Source: Membranipora membranacea
Lineage: Eukaryota > Bryozoa > Gymnolaemata > Cheilostomatida > Membraniporidae
Length of the DNA stretch: 64,000 nucleotides
Direction of reading: 5' to 3'
Assembly: GCA_914767715.1 (NCBI GenBank)
Contig: OU612071.1
Span: 28,393,681-28,457,680, forward strand
The first letter of the stretch is position 1. Every line of letters begins with the position of its first letter. A model generated the notes under the pieces. The model worked only from the letters and a program-made list of their open reading frames with translations, was not told the DNA's origin and did no database searches. Made by a program: the position numbers and the translations under genes. Positions 34,599-46,185 of this stretch are shown here, one piece after another.

Positions 34599-36475
34599 AT
34601 GCTTGATCTAATTATAACAAAATCAAAGCGAAGCTTCTTCGATCAAAAGATCAATCACCTGAAAGCTGGTACTGCTAATTGGTGGAAGAATGTCAGATCC
34701 TTTGATAGTAAATCGAAAGCCAAGGTACCGACACACTATATCATTGATGACACACTTCATGACCCACAGCAGTTTGTCAACAAACTCAACAACTACTACG
34801 TTACTATGGATGTTCAACCACCAACTGATTATTCAAGTTACCAAATTGATGAGCTCTGTTCTGTTGACGATGTTCCAATAGGTCAAGTGAAAACTGCGCT
34901 GAGAAATATAGAAACTCAGAAGTCCGTCCACAGTAAAGATTATCCTCCCTGGAAAAGCAAACTCTGTCACGAAGACCTCTGTGTACCGATAGCCAATATA
35001 ATCAACCATTCATAAAGAGAAGCAAAGTTCCCAGCACTCTACAAAACTGCAGATGTTATACCGATAGCTAAAACAAACTCTCCATCCACTTGTAAAGACT
35101 ATCGCCCAATATCTCTTCTATGGCATGTAGGTAAAGTTGCTGAAAACTTCATAAACAGACGAATCCGTACCCATATCCTCCCCAAGCTGCAAGGCAACCA
35201 GTTTGCCTATATGCCGGGTGTAGGATGCACAGATGCTCTTGTTAGCGTTCTTGATGACGTCACCAAGGCCATGGACAATTGTAACAACATCGGGGCCCAG
35301 ATGATATTATATGATTTCAGCAAGGCCTTTGACCTTATGAATCACACTCTTCTTCTACAAAAGTTGAGACAGTTTGAGCTCCCAAACGCCCTTGTGGCTT
35401 TAGTCGCGAGTTATCTAGAAAACAGAAAACAACAAGTAGTGATTCATCAGCACCAAGTGAAATCTCACACTGCATCTTCCAACATAGGCGTTCCACAAGG
35501 GACCTTGTGTGGACCTACTCTATGGTTGGCGTTTGTTGATTCGCTTCAATTCTCCACTGCAAGCACTGTGAAATACGCTGATGACACAACCAACTACCTG
35601 TCTCTCCAGAAAGCTGATCTTCAAATAATAAGCAATACTTACAACGCTGTCAAGTTTGAACCTCCACCCGTCAGTCAGCAGCTTATCGATGAATGTACTA
35701 AATGGGCACGCGACAACAAAATGCTACTGAATGCTACAAAAACTAAGACATTGAACCTTTCTCTTAAGAAACAGATGATAATGTCGAAAACTCTCACAAT
35801 GAATCAATCACACAACGTAGACAACGTAGCTTCTACCAAACTACTCGGTCTTACCATCGACCAACATCTACGATTCAATGAGCATGTGGCTAACATCACT
35901 AAGTCAGCGAACAAAAGATGTCACGGTCTGCTCGTATTAAAACAGTCCGGAGTAAACCAACAAAGCCTAGTACTAATGTACAAAACCCAAGTAGTCGCAG
36001 CTATCACCCACGCTGCAGGTGCTTGGTACCCTTACACCACCGAATGTCTGAGGAATGATATTGAGAGATGTCAGCGGCTTGCTATGAGGATTATTTTCTC
36101 TGACCTCGAACACTACGATGATCGACTTGCAGCTGCGAATTTGCTACCACTAAATGATTTACTAAACGACATATGCCACAAATACGTACATCGTATTTTA
36201 TCTGACGATAACCATCCCCTACACAATCGACTTCCGCTCAATAAAACCAGACTCAGACGCTCAACCCGTAACTCTGAGGGCACCATTTGTATGCCTAAAT
36301 GTCGAACTGAGAAGAGAAAATGTGGAATTTTTGCCAATCCTGAGTTTTATGCCATTTGAAATGATTTATTTTATTTTTGTTCATATATTTTTAGAGGGGC
36401 TTTTTGAAAGCACACTACTTTTATTATGTAAGCATTCTCGGATGAGAAGTCATAAATTAAACAAACAAAACAAAC
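34599..36475 (+). mobile_element. CR1/L2-like LINE, RT half nearly intact
   Basis: One reading frame runs from 34599 to 36359, broken only by TAA at 35013. Landmarks: NWWKNVRSFD, DYRPISLLW, QFAYMPGVGCTDAL, LYDFSKAFDLMNHTLLL, IGVPQGTLCGPTLW, VKYADDTTNYL, LLGLTIDQHLRFNEHV, and the C-terminal RLAMRIIFSD and DDNHPLHNRLP. The endonuclease is missing, so the copy is 5'-truncated. The 3' end is AATTAAACAAACAAAACAAA, a short-repeat tail. It is the best-preserved RT of its family in the window. Confidence 0.93.
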
Positions 36476-37067
36476 AAAGTTCATTACGATAATCTGTGTG
36501 TTTACCCTACCTTTTAAGTTCTGTGCAGGTTGCCTAAGAATGCCAATGTCAACAAAATTAACATTCTGACTGGCTAATCTTGAATATGACTTCATGGGTA
36601 AACAACTTGGATAACAACAATACATCCAATTATGCTTGAACTCAGCTGCTTGGCTAAGATGTTGATGTCCAGTAAAAGGTAAACAATTGGCAAATAGACA
36701 CTGAGAATCTTGTTCAATTCAATAAGCTAATCTCATTGAAAGTGATCAGGCAGATTAAACTGTACATTGTAGCCATTGAATGCATGCATTGAAAAGTTTG
36801 GTGTGTTGAAAGTTCTTTCAACCTAAAGGTTTATCAATGAATATAAAGACTGATTTCACCAACCTACTCCAGATTAATACAGTTTTCAACTAAAAATGTT
36901 TAATCTTTTTAAAATTTCATTTCAAATCAATTGCATATAATTGAGTGATGTGGCTAGTATCGGGCGAAACGACATCGATGCATCAGTTCCATGTCGTCTA
37001 CCAAATACATTTCCTAGAAGTTTCGACCATTACAACAGGATTTCCACAATGCAGCTATAGTCTGGAG

Positions 37068-37103
37068 TTCCAATCAAGGAGTACTTTTACTCCTTGTTCC
37101 AAT
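37068..37103. mobile_element. Mini palindromic insertion 1 (22 bp, TSD TTCCAAT)
   Basis: CAAGGAGTA-CTTT-TACTCCTTG (37075-37096) lies between TTCCAAT at 37068-37074 and TTCCAAT at 37097-37103. Confidence 0.85.
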
Positions 37104-37390
37104 CATTTCAGCAAATTCCTGCCAAAGGAATACCCACACTGATATTTATTCTGTTATATATGAGACCGGTAGCTTAGACAGGCGGCTGGGTTGTCAGATT
37201 AGGGGCTTGTAGGGCCATTACATCAGTTAAGATTTAGAGTGATAAATAATTGCCTGGACAGCCTTGTAGCAGATAATCTTTCAAAGCTATCAGCTTAATA
37301 TTATCGCCTGCATTGATATATTTAGAATTTACAGTGACCACCAGACATTCCGTACAAACGAGTTCTATTGTGTCATTGAACTATAGGTCT

Positions 37391-37436
37391 GTTTGATCAA
37401 GAAGTAACAGGGGAAGCTGTTACTCCTTGGTTTGAT
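37391..37436. mobile_element. Mini palindromic insertion 2 (32 bp, TSD GTTTGAT)
   Basis: CAAGAAGTAACAGGGG plus AAGCTGTTACTCCTTG (37398-37429) lies between GTTTGAT at 37391-37397 and GTTTGAT at 37430-37436. Confidence 0.85.
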
Positions 37437-37580
37437 TTACCCTTGCTTCTCTCTACCCACATTCCATAAAATTCAGAGCTTGCACTCCATGCCCAGAACA
37501 TCTTCAGCCAACAAACAGCTAATGAAAGCCATCCATGCTAAAAAATCCCAAGGAGCTTAGATTAACCCTTAGTGTGTCAT
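37430..37580 (-). repeat. Dispersed repeat, inverted copy of 31990-32115
   Basis: The reverse complement shares GCTCCTTGGGATTTTT and ATGTGGGTAGAGAGAAGC and their order with 31990-32115. Confidence 0.75.
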
Positions 37581-40500
37581 CTATATAATCCCTCTGGTTA
37601 GCTATTCTTGTTGAAATTCCTAAAAATGATAGGGGGTTGTAAAAATTGATATATCTTAAAATCTAGAGGGTGTAGAAGGAAAGTTTAAGCATAAACTTCT
37701 TCTATACAAGATTCCTGATCTATCTATATAACTTTTAACCACCCAGCAATAACAGAAATGATTGATGAGGTATTGAAACACACAAAAAAGTGTACAAATA
37801 GAATTATTTTGTATATATCTGAACACAAATACTCTCACACTGGTCTTACAGAGCCATAATTTGTACCACTGGACAGGGAATTTTGTTTAGATGAGAAATG
37901 AAAAAATAACTAACTCTTTACGAGCAATGATACTACCATGGTGATGTTTATAGCAAGGAGGGTTCAATATTAGCAAAGTTTATGCAAGCAGTGCCATCGT
38001 ACTATAATCCTCTATCAATTGGTAAGCTGCTTTGTACTAACTACTAACCAGGATAGTAGTCTTGGACCTCACTAACCAAAAAGTGTGTACTAGCAGCGCC
38101 AATTCCCACCTAACTGCATCCCTCTATGAGCCATAAGAAGCTTAACACAGGGATAAACCGACTTGTAAATTTGCCTGCCATTGCTAAACACAATGCCCGA
38201 GAAACCATTCTGTGATCAAACCTCAATATGTATGTGTGCGCTATACAAATGACACTTCTTGTTTCGGACACACAGAGGTAGACCGACCCTCTCACCAACC
38301 TCAACCGGACTCACCCACACAGTTCAGTGACAACCGACAACCGAATGTATCATCTAATCATATATGATAAGATGTAAGATCAGTGCATCAACATGAACCT
38401 AGTGCTCAGCCTATTTGTCGAGTGATGAAGTCATGTTTTGGAAATGAATTGAAAGCTGTTTATTTTAAAAAACAAGTCGTACTCATCGTACTCTTAAATA
38501 TAACTGATATACATGTTAATCCACAGTAGGAATACCTGCAGTTCACTGATACCTGAATAGGATGCAAAGCATTGGAATGAAAAATTATGAATAATCGACG
38601 AGGTGAGATCAATAAACTGTCAAAAAAAATTGAATCAGTAGAAAATACGAAAAAGTTTAGATGTTATTTTTCGCATATGTTAACCCACAAAAAATTGGCA
38701 TTCACAATCAACAACCCTAGAAGGCCTATTGCGATTGTCAACAGGATAATAAAATACCAGTAGGCGCAAGAAATGCCCTAAAGTCAATTGATATATCAAT
38801 ACAAATGTGAACACTGAACAGCTTGAAACTTTGATAAAATGAGAGCATGTGCCCATCCCTATCAATTATCGTATGGGGAAAGTTTACGTGGCACTACTTC
38901 TGATCTATCGATTCAACAGAATGCAGTGACAACATAGTGCTGCGCAGATATAAGAGTGTGACTTTTGTGACAGTTCACTATCGGGGGGCCGTCGCACGAG
39001 AGGCAAAAGTCTGGGGGCTCAGACTATATCGGAGGAGGTGCTTATGGTGCATATTTGATGTGTCATGACTGGTGTCCGCTCTATACCACCATGAGTCTCA
39101 ATTATAGTCTGAAAAGAAGAAAAATGTATATCAATCACCGTGTCATACTTTCAGAGCGATTGTGGCTAAATCACGTTGCTGGCTAAAGTATCCTCAATTT
39201 GATATATTTGGTATATTCGATATTTACCGCAACCCATCACCAAAAAAAAGTATATATAATACGCGTCTAAGTGATGTAGCAACAATCATGAATCAGAGGA
39301 TTACATTGTTTGACATAATAATTTTGCTGGTGACTCCCAAAATATTGATAGATAAGCATTGGTGATCATTCAAGCCCATACATACCTTGGGTGGGGCGGG
39401 GGGGGGGGGTATTTGTCCCTGGTGTCTTCACAACTTCAGTTCCAAGTGTAACAAAGAGAGCATCAGCAGAGTGTGCTTCTTTGAAGCTGGAGTTATTGGT
39501 GGTGGGTGACAAGGTGTGAGAAATCTGCTGAGTATGATGCTCTGTCGTATATCTTCTGAGTCACTGTCCCCATTCTACGTTCACTCCTCCAAATAGTAAC
39601 ACTGTAAAAAATAATCTTGTATGTAAAAATTTCATGATGTGAAGTCAAAACATTGGTAAGATTATTGAAGAAAAAAATTATGTGCGGAGTTTGGGACACC
39701 ATATATGAGTATATCTGTGAGAAATGACCTCCTGACAGCTATCTATTGTATGCCGTCTATAGAATATGATGAAGCTATGACTGTCCACTAAACTCCGAAT
39801 TGAGATGTATGTAGGCCCACGCGACCACATCAAAACAGCACTTTTTGAAGTACCATTCTATCACAAAAGTATGCAAAGCGAAAGCAGATATAATATATAT
39901 AAGCTCAGTGTCAGGCCCAAGGTGAAACAACATTAGCAAATGCTCACTCCAATGGTTTGTGCAAAAGCTTCAGGTGTCATACAATAAACCCCCCCCCCCT
40001 TAATCCCCTCCCTTCCTTTCTAACAGAGGCACTGTTGAAGTTTAGATCAGAGAACACAATATCACGCAAAAATAATGGCTCAGAATAATTCATTTTAGCA
40101 ATCAGGAGTGGGGAAACTTTTCTATATGGAGTAGCGTTGGTTGGGTGGTTGGCCATCAATAATGTTAAGTTGGTTGGATGAAGACATATTTCTTCTTTCT
40201 TTTTTTGATCCAGAACCATTACAAGTTCTGTGATAAATGCCTACATTTCAAGTTCCTCCCATTTTACTGGTGACACCAGAAGCAACTCCAAATGCAGAAA
40301 AATTGGATAAAACTATAGGGATAATGACATAACATACACTGTGACATTGCATTGACTAGATTGGAAAGCAAGCACTATGTGCTCGACATCTACTTGACTC
40401 TTTGTTAGGTTATTTACTTAGCATGGTGACAAAAAGTAAAACATTCTCTACCTCAAGAAAAATTTTAATCTATTTTGCATATATTTGGAGTTGCTCTCCC

Positions 40501-41589
40501 TCCAGCCATCAACACAAGACAACGTCGTTTTACTTGGATTTTACTAGGATTGGAGCAACCGGAAATGCAGGGGTGAATATATTTCAATTGACATACAACT
40601 TATATTATAATCATGTGGGAATTTGCCAACAGCATTTACAGCCATGCTTTTTTTATTGTTATTCAGCATACTGTTCGTACTGCAATGGTAGTCTGCACTT
40701 AATTTTTGTAATAGAGGAGAACTCTGAAGGCACTTGGGTGCCTTTCTCAAGAATTGGATGTGACAACCCTGTCACAACCATCCAATGAGCTCATTAAAAC
40801 TCAAGTATCTTAAAACTTTGAACGTGAGGTCACCCACTGGAAGTTAATGTCAAGTGACGGAGTTGAGAAAATGTTGGCTAGCCATAATTTTATTACTTCA
40901 AGCCATCTTCTCGAAATGCAAACTTTTCCTATTGAACTAACATTACTCCACTAGAGTAATCCCATCATTGAAAGTGGGGTCCAATGGTATTGAAGTAACT
41001 CACGGTTTAATCTTCTGGCAATTTCTGGCGGGAAGCCATGGTTTATAAGCTACTGAATACCATCAAATCATCTTCTGATCTAAAACCACATATTATATAT
41101 ATATATACACAGGTGTGAATATTGAGTTTTTTGAGATATTCATATATCACTCTAAATACAATAGGACGATAAACTTGATATTACATAATATTCAGGATAG
41201 TTGTCTAAAGATGATTTGCAGTAAATTACCCCTCTAGCAGAGGTGGGAGTTTATATGAAGAAATAAGAGCAAATGTTAGCGTGCTTTAAATGTAGCTATT
41301 TTCGAATTTTCCCTGCTGCAAATACTTAACTCTCTTAGGGTATACACAATGTTACATTGACTGCCAGCAACTCACATTTCGGCACAAATTATATAATATA
41401 TTGACTATGGACCAAATTTGTTTCCCCTGAATCAGCTGAGGTCGGCTCAACGAATATGAATGGCTGAGGATGAATTTTTTTCGCAATTCTTAGTTTTGGA
41501 TTTTTTTACCAGATGTATTATTACTGATGAAAACCGTGTAAGCCCTCTTTCTTTCACCCTATCTAGGTATGAAGTTAGGGCACTGAGAT

Positions 41590-41665
41590 CATTGCATTTG
41601 GAGCCGGCTTCTAACATTTCAACAAATTACAAATAACACATCACTTAAAAACCAAAATCACAATC
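41590..41665 (+). repeat. Dispersed repeat, copy 1
   Basis: CAACAAATTACAAATAACAC and the flanking TTCTAACAT and CACTTAAAAACC recur at 43070-43165 with few differences, in the same direction. Confidence 0.75.
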
Positions 41666-41867
41666 TGATCGCTCACCAGGTGAGTGAGCAATACCTGTTA
41701 GGGGTCTCACTTTCAAATCGTTCAGTCAATGATTGCACTATATACATTCTGGGAGTGATGTTGTCTAATTGAAAGACCAAGTGGGCAATAATTTCGAGTG
41801 ATGCGATAGTGATAATTTGCTTTAGTAAAGTATCGCTCTTTCTAATTGAAAGACACCCCTGATTGGC

Positions 41868-42005
41868 AAACTACAGAAGGCTACTAGTAGTGATAATAAC
41901 TAACAGTTACTAGCTAGACTTCTTAGTAAGTCTACTCATTCTTCACGACTGAGTAGTAGAGTACTACTCTACTACTCAGTCGTGAGTGAAGAATGAGTAG
42001 ACTAA
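41868..42005. repeat. Dispersed repeat with a foldback end
   Basis: GGCAAACTACAGAAGGCTAC and GTTACTAGCTAGACTTCTTA match 45054-45165 for about 110 bases. Here the end (GTCTACTCATTCTTCAC...GACTGAGTAGTAGAG) is followed by its own inverse up to 42002, making a hairpin with roughly 36-40-bp arms. The other copy lacks the second arm. Confidence 0.8.
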
Positions 42006-42205
42006 CAGAGTAGTGTGAGAGTAGCTTACCACTTTATCTGATGAATACTTGTTCTTCCTACACTAACTGCCTTCAAGTTGTTTGACGCGGTAGTCAAATG
42101 TCAATAGATGCCAACATCCTGCTAATCCAATACCTCAGTTACGTTCTAAAATGTAAGGTACAGTAATCAAAATCAAGCAGATATAATGTCCATAAAAAGT
42201 TCCAT

Positions 42206-42412
42206 AGAGGAGTAAAGTATTCATAGGAAGAAATTTTCTTCATTTTGCGCAGGCTTGAAAAAGCTAACTTCAAGAGTAGCAAACATACGCCCACCCTTTT
42301 TTTCTATTTATGGACTTCAACCTTCACTAGCCAAAATTTAATGCTAGCTTACATTAAGTCATCTCAAGACTAGCTAAACTAAACTTTAGCTAATACTTAC
42401 TCCCAAGGCTAT
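42206..42412. mobile_element. MITE-like copy related to the 12330 element
   Basis: Starts GAGGAGTAAAGTATTCATAG and ends ACTAAACTTTAGCTAATACT plus TACTCC, matching both ends of the element at 12330-12850 but with a short, different middle. Confidence 0.6.
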
Positions 42413-42584
42413 AGGTTTAGTTGACTATAAATTAGAAACATGTTTTATGCTGTTTAATTTTTTTTAGGGCCTGTTACCTGGAATTACCCACACACCAACA
42501 TATGTTGGGAAGTTAAATGCCCCATGATAACCACAATCGATCAATTGACAATACTTTAAGAGACAGATTTCATTATCATTTCAT

Positions 42585-42700
42585 TCAACCCCCCCTTCCT
42601 TCACCTGCAATCTACCTTATCAACATAATTAGTTAATCACTAATTAGGTTGATAAGGTAGATAGGAGGTGAAGGGAGGGAGGGGGGTCTTTCAATGAGTA
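42585..42700. repeat. Long imperfect hairpin with C/G-rich ends
   Basis: Arms share ACCCCCC, CCTTCACCT, ATCTACCTTATCAAC and TAATTAGT against their complements around a TAATC loop near 42634. Arms are about 50 bp with a few mismatches. Confidence 0.8.
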
Positions 42701-42846
42701 TGAGATATGGTTACCAATAAGGCTACCGATGGTATCTTTGATTTGGACAACCAAATACAAATGATCACTGCATCAGGGTAGCGAAGAGTATATCATGACC
42801 CATCATGAATCATAATCATGTAGCTATTTGACACTCAGACACTCAC

Positions 42847-42951
42847 TCGGTACATCAACATTTCTCAGGACAGAATTCAAACCACCAAAGGTTCTGATGC
42901 GTAACTCTGCCATTATCATGCCATACTGAATCAGTCTTTCTCCTGTATTCT
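42847..42951 (-). CDS. Orphan coding exon of an unrecognised gene
   Basis: Bounded by TTGTTGCAG and CGA|GTGAGT on the minus strand, phase 1 on both sides. It reads NTGERLIQYGMIMAELRIR and then TFGGLNSVLRNVDVP. Composition and splice sites look like a real exon, but I do not recognise the family and found no neighbouring exon with matching phase. Confidence 0.5.
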
Positions 42952-43069
42952 CTGCAACAAATATTTAGTTGATGATGTGATAAAGTATGAATATAATACA
43001 TTCCAATGTCCTAAGTACATTATTTGCATTCAAATTATTTGCAGTCTTATAACAAGGCTTTGCTGCTAC

Positions 43070-43165
43070 AAGGTTCATCCCTGGACCCTTCAATTTTCTC
43101 TGCATTGAGAGCCTGATTCTAGCATGTTGACAAATTACAAATAACACACCACTTAAAGACCCGGT
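43070..43165 (+). repeat. Dispersed repeat, copy 2
   Basis: Direct-orientation match to 41590-41665 (GACAAATTACAAATAACACA, CACTTAAAGACC). Confidence 0.75.
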
Positions 43166-43442
43166 TAAATCTACAATCCCTATGATGGAAACAGATTTTC
43201 CAGCCGTTGGTGAAGAAGTTTGTTAAGTTTTATATCTGGTTTCTTGGAATGGAAACACTCGATCTATAGGTTTGATCAGCACATAACGCCAGCAATTTTG
43301 TAACTAAAATGATCAGTCAAGATAATGAGATGTGGCAAGGAGGGTGGAATATAGGGAATAGGTGACTTGATGTTGCGAGATGGAATGAGTTGTTCCCTCC
43401 ATAAAAAAAAGAGCACAACTCCGATAGTCACTGAACTCCTAA

Positions 43443-43867
43443 TTACACCAACTGGCCGGCTTCAATGAAAAATTCTTGCTGAGGCCTGCCAGTTTTACCA
43501 AATTTATGCCATGAGACTTCAACGATTACACCGACGCAATTATCATCAGTTAACCTACACATATCACCTGACATTTATATCATTATATTACTAACGATGC
43601 TCGATGCAAGCGTAACAGTGGAGATATCGATGCTTATGACCCCAGCCATCTCAAGCCTTTCTGGGTCAGTTCCCTGCTGCAACTTAATCAAATTTTACAA
43701 CCAAAATTGAAAATTTGATTGTCTGCTTACCTGTTTGAATTGAGTAACCTGAATGACTACTAATACTACGAGTTGTATCACATCTGCTATAAACCACCCA
43801 AACACTCTCTTCTTCATTGTACTGTTCTCAGTACTATTCTGCGGTCTGTGTTGCTTTACAATGTAGA
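43443..43867 (-). CDS. p24/TMED-like cargo receptor, 3' exons
   Basis: p24/TMED proteins are type I membrane proteins of ER-Golgi vesicles with a short cytoplasmic tail. Exon 43731-43867 (TATTTTAG acceptor, CAG|GTAAGC donor) encodes VKQHRPQNSTENSTMKKRV and then a membrane span (FGWFIADVIQLVVLVVIQV), the arrangement of TMED proteins, whose coiled coil ends in ...STNSRV just before the span. Exon 43443-43478 (CCTCAG acceptor) adds QEFFIEAGQLV and TAA, matching the usual FF-containing tail of about 12 residues. Phases agree (0). The GOLD domain and coiled-coil exons were not found upstream; the MULE element begins at 45247 and may separate them. Confidence 0.6.
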
Positions 43868-43999
43868 CTAAAATACAAAAAAATCTGCAATCAAAAGGAG
43901 TCATTTCTTGTATCTAGGCCTATCTACTTTTTTCCCAATTTAAAAAGACGAATAATTAAACCAGCGTTATACTCTAGAGAGCTAGTACCTCTACAACAC

Positions 44000-45050
44000 T
44001 TGAATACACCATTCTATTGATGAAGATTTACATTTGGGAAACTTTTGCAATTGTGTGCAAGCTGGCAATGGTCTAGTTTCTCTCAGTAACCAATTTCTCT
44101 ACTCTCCCACTACAGACCACTATAACCAATGGTTGGCAGTGGTTGACCCTGAATTAAGGCGAAGTACATGCTTGCAACTCAAAGAGCCCACACATGTAAT
44201 ATTATATGCAATCCGCCCCCCTCCCCGATCACTGCTTATTATAATAAAATGACCACTGTGACACAGTTGAGACTCTGTACAGCCAACAAATCATTTAAAT
44301 TCAATACAATTGTCAAAAGGCAAGGTCTGCACTGGTTTCCTTCCTCTGGTGATCGGGTTTGGTATATTCTTTATTTCATTATAGACCAGGGGATATTTCA
44401 ATTAGCATGAGCTGTGCTTTGTAAACCAAAAGATCATTACAACTTAAATGCTCAATATCCTCGCTCCTTAGATAAATTTGTTCGTAAATAGTTCACACAA
44501 GAGTGAGCATAGTTCAAATGATTAGTGGCCAATTCTCGAACGGAGCTAAAAGCAGGTCTCGCCTACTAAGCTAGATGACGATGTACCACTTGGTCTTATA
44601 TGCGCATGCTTTATCAGTAAATAAAGTGTATACTAATATGTTATAGTTTTGCTGTTTGTATTTAAGGGTGACCCCACCAGTCTCAGACAGTTGGGAATGG
44701 TTGACATAAAGCAATAATGATCCCTCAGTTGCGCCGAGGCAAAGTCTATGCACACACTTTAAACAAATACAAGACCCAGCCTGCATAGGCTGTAGTTGTA
44801 GTAAAGAGAGGGGGCATTTTCCTTACAATGTAAAGTATGCAGGCCTACATGTAGCCCTAGTAGATTAGCAATAACAGTTCTAGACAATTAGTTGCACGAG
44901 AGTTGCCCACCTAAACTTGCCACCACCACAAACAACAAAGCGAGGAGTAAGGAGTATACTCCTTGGAGTTGTATGAGCCTCCCCCTCCCTCTTACAACTC
45001 TTAGGAGTCATTCTCCTTGCTTGATATTACACTGCACATGTACATTGGTA
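44000..45050. other. Region without a recognised gene
   Basis: No coding family seen. AAGGAGTATACTCCTT at about 44949-44964 is a 16-bp perfect palindrome resembling the mini-insertion core, but its flanks do not form a 7-bp direct repeat. Confidence 0.45.
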
Positions 45051-45053
45051 CCA

Positions 45054-45165
45054 TTGGCAAACTACAGAAAGCTACTAGTAGTGATAGTAACTAACAGTTA
45101 CTAGCTAGACTTCTTAGTTAGTCTACTCATCTTTCACTCACGACTGAGTAGTAGAATAGTAGTGT
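45054..45165 (+). repeat. Dispersed repeat, partner of 41868-42005
   Basis: About 110 bases at high identity, ending CTCACGACTGAGTAGTAGAA; it contains the TCAC tetranucleotide missing from one arm at 41950. Confidence 0.8.
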
Positions 45166-45255
45166 ACCAAATAAATACTAAATAGCATTTATTTACCTGA
45201 GAGTGAGAGCTACAACAAATTGATTCAATCAAGTCCATTCACAGCTGTTCTAATT

Positions 45256-45406
45256 CGGTAACTGTAAATTGCTGAACGGCTGAACAGGCTGAACAGGCTG
45301 AACAGCATTTCTCAGACTACCAAATCCTTTTCATCTGATTGGCTGAACATACCAAAGTGTGGACAACTCCCTAGATATTGCTGATTTTTATTTTATTTAC
45401 AATCCC
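45256..45406 (+). repeat. MULE left terminal inverted repeat
   Basis: It contains three successive GCTGAAC(A/G)G units, CATCTGATTGGCTGAACATA, CAAAGTGTGGACAACTCCCT and ends near ATTTACAATCCC. It matches the inverse of 52500-52655 with few changes. Confidence 0.93.
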
Positions 45407-45570
45407 GGCCTCTGCTTTCTTTCAGCATTCAGCTAATGTGGTAGGCTATTATCTAACATTGCAGGCAACTTTTAGTAGCTTGATGAAATCCAGCCAAATA
45501 GTTTACAATGATCTTAATATTAAGAAAATAGACACCTGTTATGGCTTCCGTCTTCTCTGGTCACAGTCGG

Positions 45571-45615
45571 TTGAAACCAAGGAGTAATAGCTCCCCTGTT
45601 ACTCCTTGTTGAAAC
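45571..45615. mobile_element. Mini palindromic insertion 3 (31 bp, TSD TTGAAAC)
   Basis: CAAGGAGTAATAGCTCCC plus CTGTTACTCCTTG (45578-45608) lies between TTGAAAC at 45571-45577 and at 45609-45615. It is inside the MULE and is nearly the inverse of insertion 2. Confidence 0.88.
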
Positions 45616-45951
45616 TTAGACGTGACTGTCACACCAACTTGAGGCAAGTTAAGCCACCAATAAAGCAATTCTGACATAAACTGATGGAGCGGGCATCAAA
45701 ACAAAAAAATTATCTCCTGCCATCAATCAACCAGTGAAGTCTACTGCGACTGCGGACACTTTACACCTTATTAATTACTTACAATCCACTCTCTTCTGAG
45801 GGTGATAACACATATATCATGCAAAATTAACTAGTTGTTGGGTGCTTGATCCCGCAATCATTAATATAACAGTTGGAATTACATTATAGTATTATTGCAA
45901 ATTGTATTGTATTCTTATATTACATTGCAAATGCATGAACAGATTAGATAA

Positions 45952-46158
45952 TTTTGAAGGCATAATTCCGTCAATAAAAATAATTGATAAAAAAAGACAA
46001 AGTGACATATCTGAAAAGGACAATGTCCCGATATTACATTGCTTATTCACTAACAGATAAAAAACTTTTGAAGGCCTAATTCCATCAATAAAAATAATCG
46101 ATAAAAAAAGACAAAGTGACATATCTGTTAATGAGAATTTCCCGTTAATGGTCATAGA
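45952..46158. repeat. Tandem duplication of about 118 bp
   Basis: TTTTGAAGGC, AATAAAAATAAT and GATAAAAAAAGACAAAGTGA followed by CATATCTG occur twice in order, between the left terminal repeat and the transposase stop codon. Confidence 0.85.
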
Positions 46159-46185
46159 AAGGTTAACATCATGAATGAAAATATT

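Larger units (their letters stand above)
36480..41580. other. Gene-poor region
   Basis: No gene family recognised on either strand; ORFs are short and unsupported. It contains G- and C-tracts (39397-39410, 39989-40000), two CAAGGAGTA mini-insertions (listed separately) and an inverted copy of the 31990 repeat. Confidence 0.5.

Noticed and set aside
40402-40788. 128-codon plus ORF
   Set aside because: Low-complexity aromatic composition, no motif, no splice sites at its ends.
44935-44970. AAGGAGTATACTCCTT palindrome as a sixth mini-insertion
   Set aside because: Flanks GAGGAGT and GGAGTTG do not form a 7-bp direct repeat.
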